From the NCBI RefSeq assembly GCF_036898095.1, contig NC_090757.1, positions 62,981,589 through 63,045,588 on the forward strand: a stretch of 64,000 nucleotides of DNA, written 5' to 3'. Of the stretch, positions 63,011-64,000 are shown in pieces; the stretch's first letter is position 1, and every line of letters starts with the position of its first letter. Source of the DNA: Palaemon carinicauda. Lineage: Eukaryota; Arthropoda; Malacostraca; Decapoda; Palaemonidae. The notes below the pieces were generated by a model. The model was not told the origin of the DNA. It saw only the letters and a program-made list of their open reading frames with translations, and made no database searches. The position numbers and the translations under genes were made by a program.

Positions 63011-64000
63011 CCTCCCTCACGAACGAGAGAGGTCCAGACTTATCTTGCAGCTGCTCAGACCCTTGAGCGTAGCTACAGAAGCGACCGCTCAACCCCGAGA
63101 GCATAGTCGCTAGTACCATGGTCCGGCCTTGCAACCGCTCAGCCCCTTGAGCAAGTCGCAAGGGCGGTCGCTCAGCCCCAAGAGCATAACCGCCTAAGGA
63201 CCAGGGAAGGTAAGAAGGGAAGTTAACAACTACCCAGGAGGCGAACCTCCTTATCGTTCTAGGATGCACTGAAGAGCTGACAGTAGTCACGGGGGAACTT
63301 CTAAGAGAAGCGAACGCCCCTGACGATGTCCTAGAGAGACAGCGGCAATAGCAGACTCCCCAGGCATAAATAGGACAGCTCTGCTTCGAAGGCACTCAAC
63401 AGGCGCGAAGAAACGGCATCGTAAACTGTAAAATAAAAAAAGAATAATTATTTAACAGGAATTCCCCCTGGTGAAAACTCCGAAGAGAAAACCCCGAGGG
63501 AAAGAAACATAAGAACGAAAGAAGGTATGCGCCCCCTCCCCCCCCGGCATGCCCGGGTGAGGGGGGGGACGAAAAGTTAACAAAAACAGAATTATAACAT
63601 TATAATTATGCAACTGACTTTGAATGTTCAAGGATCACCAACCCCCGAAGGGACGTGAGCCCTGAGCTGAAAAGTTAAAACACAATTATATTCATAAAAA
63701 TAATTGAGACAAATAAAACGAAATAGCGACTCGGTCCTGAGAAGCTAACGTAGGCGTAGTACGGAGTAAGAGGTGAACGACCTCAAGAGAAGGGCCGGGC
63801 TCCACGAAGGCTACCATGGTGGCCTTGACGTGAACGGCCGTGATCAAGAAAAGATCGTGGTGGCCTGGCTAAGCCGGCAATCACTCTCGTAGACATACAC
63901 AACACACCCCGCACAACACCAAAAGCAAAGGAAACTTACTAGTTTCTATACACAAAAATATATATAAACATCAATAATGTTTAAATATACTAAGTATAAG
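63011..64000. other. B6 5' leader
   Basis: Non-coding. It has repeated 'gaccgctcaacccc' type words (63050-63190), 'ccccgagggaaag', and the family leader from about 63590 ('aattataacattataattat', 'ggtgaacgacctcaagaga'). The final bases 'aaacatcaataatgtttaaa' match 'aaacattaagaatgttttca' of B2/B5. Confidence 0.7.

Larger units (their letters stand above)
56520..64000 (-). mobile_element. B6: family B DIRS element, runs off the window
   Basis: The left end 'gacatatttgtagataattt' is at 56520, the ICR at 56772-56872, recombinase at 57336-58182, RNase H region 58400-59100, RT 59160-60072, a gag region with CG-rich repeats 60440-62060, hairpin modules 62110-63010 and leader to 64000. The right terminus (about 300 bases by comparison with B5) is beyond the window. 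56873-57335 is non-coding leader. Confidence 0.85.

Overview
This is animal nuclear DNA, most likely from a decapod crustacean (shrimp or prawn type). The evidence is its make-up: DIRS-type tyrosine-recombinase retrotransposons in several lineages, a non-LTR element with a (TATG)n-like 3' tail, a (TAA)n-tailed SINE-like insert, and a pogo/Tigger DNA transposon. No prokaryotic gene organisation is present. The genus cannot be fixed by reading alone.

The only host gene found is on the minus strand: two consecutive coding exons resembling AVL9 (a DENN-related late secretory protein), at 23386-23583 (66 codons) and 2205-2297 (31 codons), both with canonical splice sites. The 21-kb intron between them and more than 40 kb of upstream intron are filled with nested transposons.

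Two DIRS families dominate. Family A copies are A0 (440-690, remnant), A1 (4768-6614, truncated), A2 (12836-19607, the only one with a whole RT), A3 (25213-31345), A4 (35197-42278) and A5 (about 42724-49093). Family B copies are two fragments (691-2060), B1 (4750-19881), B2 (right-end part, 19882-23374), B3 (25195-35060), B5 (42447-56196) and B6 (56520 to past the window end). A third, older lineage C lies at about 2660-4660. All are read on the minus strand in the order gag, RT/RNase H, tyrosine recombinase. Both families have inverted terminal regions and, beside the 3' terminus, an internal complementary region (ICR) that is the reverse complement of the two joined ends. This is the hallmark of DIRS-1-type replication through a circle.

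Nesting order: B1 contains A1 and A2; B3 is inserted in a LINE and contains A3 in its end; A4 sits further along the same LINE or its flank; B5 contains A5 inside its ICR; A4 carries a SINE-like insert; B2 carries the Tigger element. Insertion joints show no target-site duplication for A or B, and a TA duplication for Tigger. A3, A4 and A5 share one rearrangement (RT palm lost, gag region duplicated), so they form a non-autonomous subfamily. The Tigger transposase (20789-22666) is the one uninterrupted mobile-element gene, with DDD residues and a PCNA-binding-type motif. Nearly all other element ORFs are decayed by stops and frameshifts.
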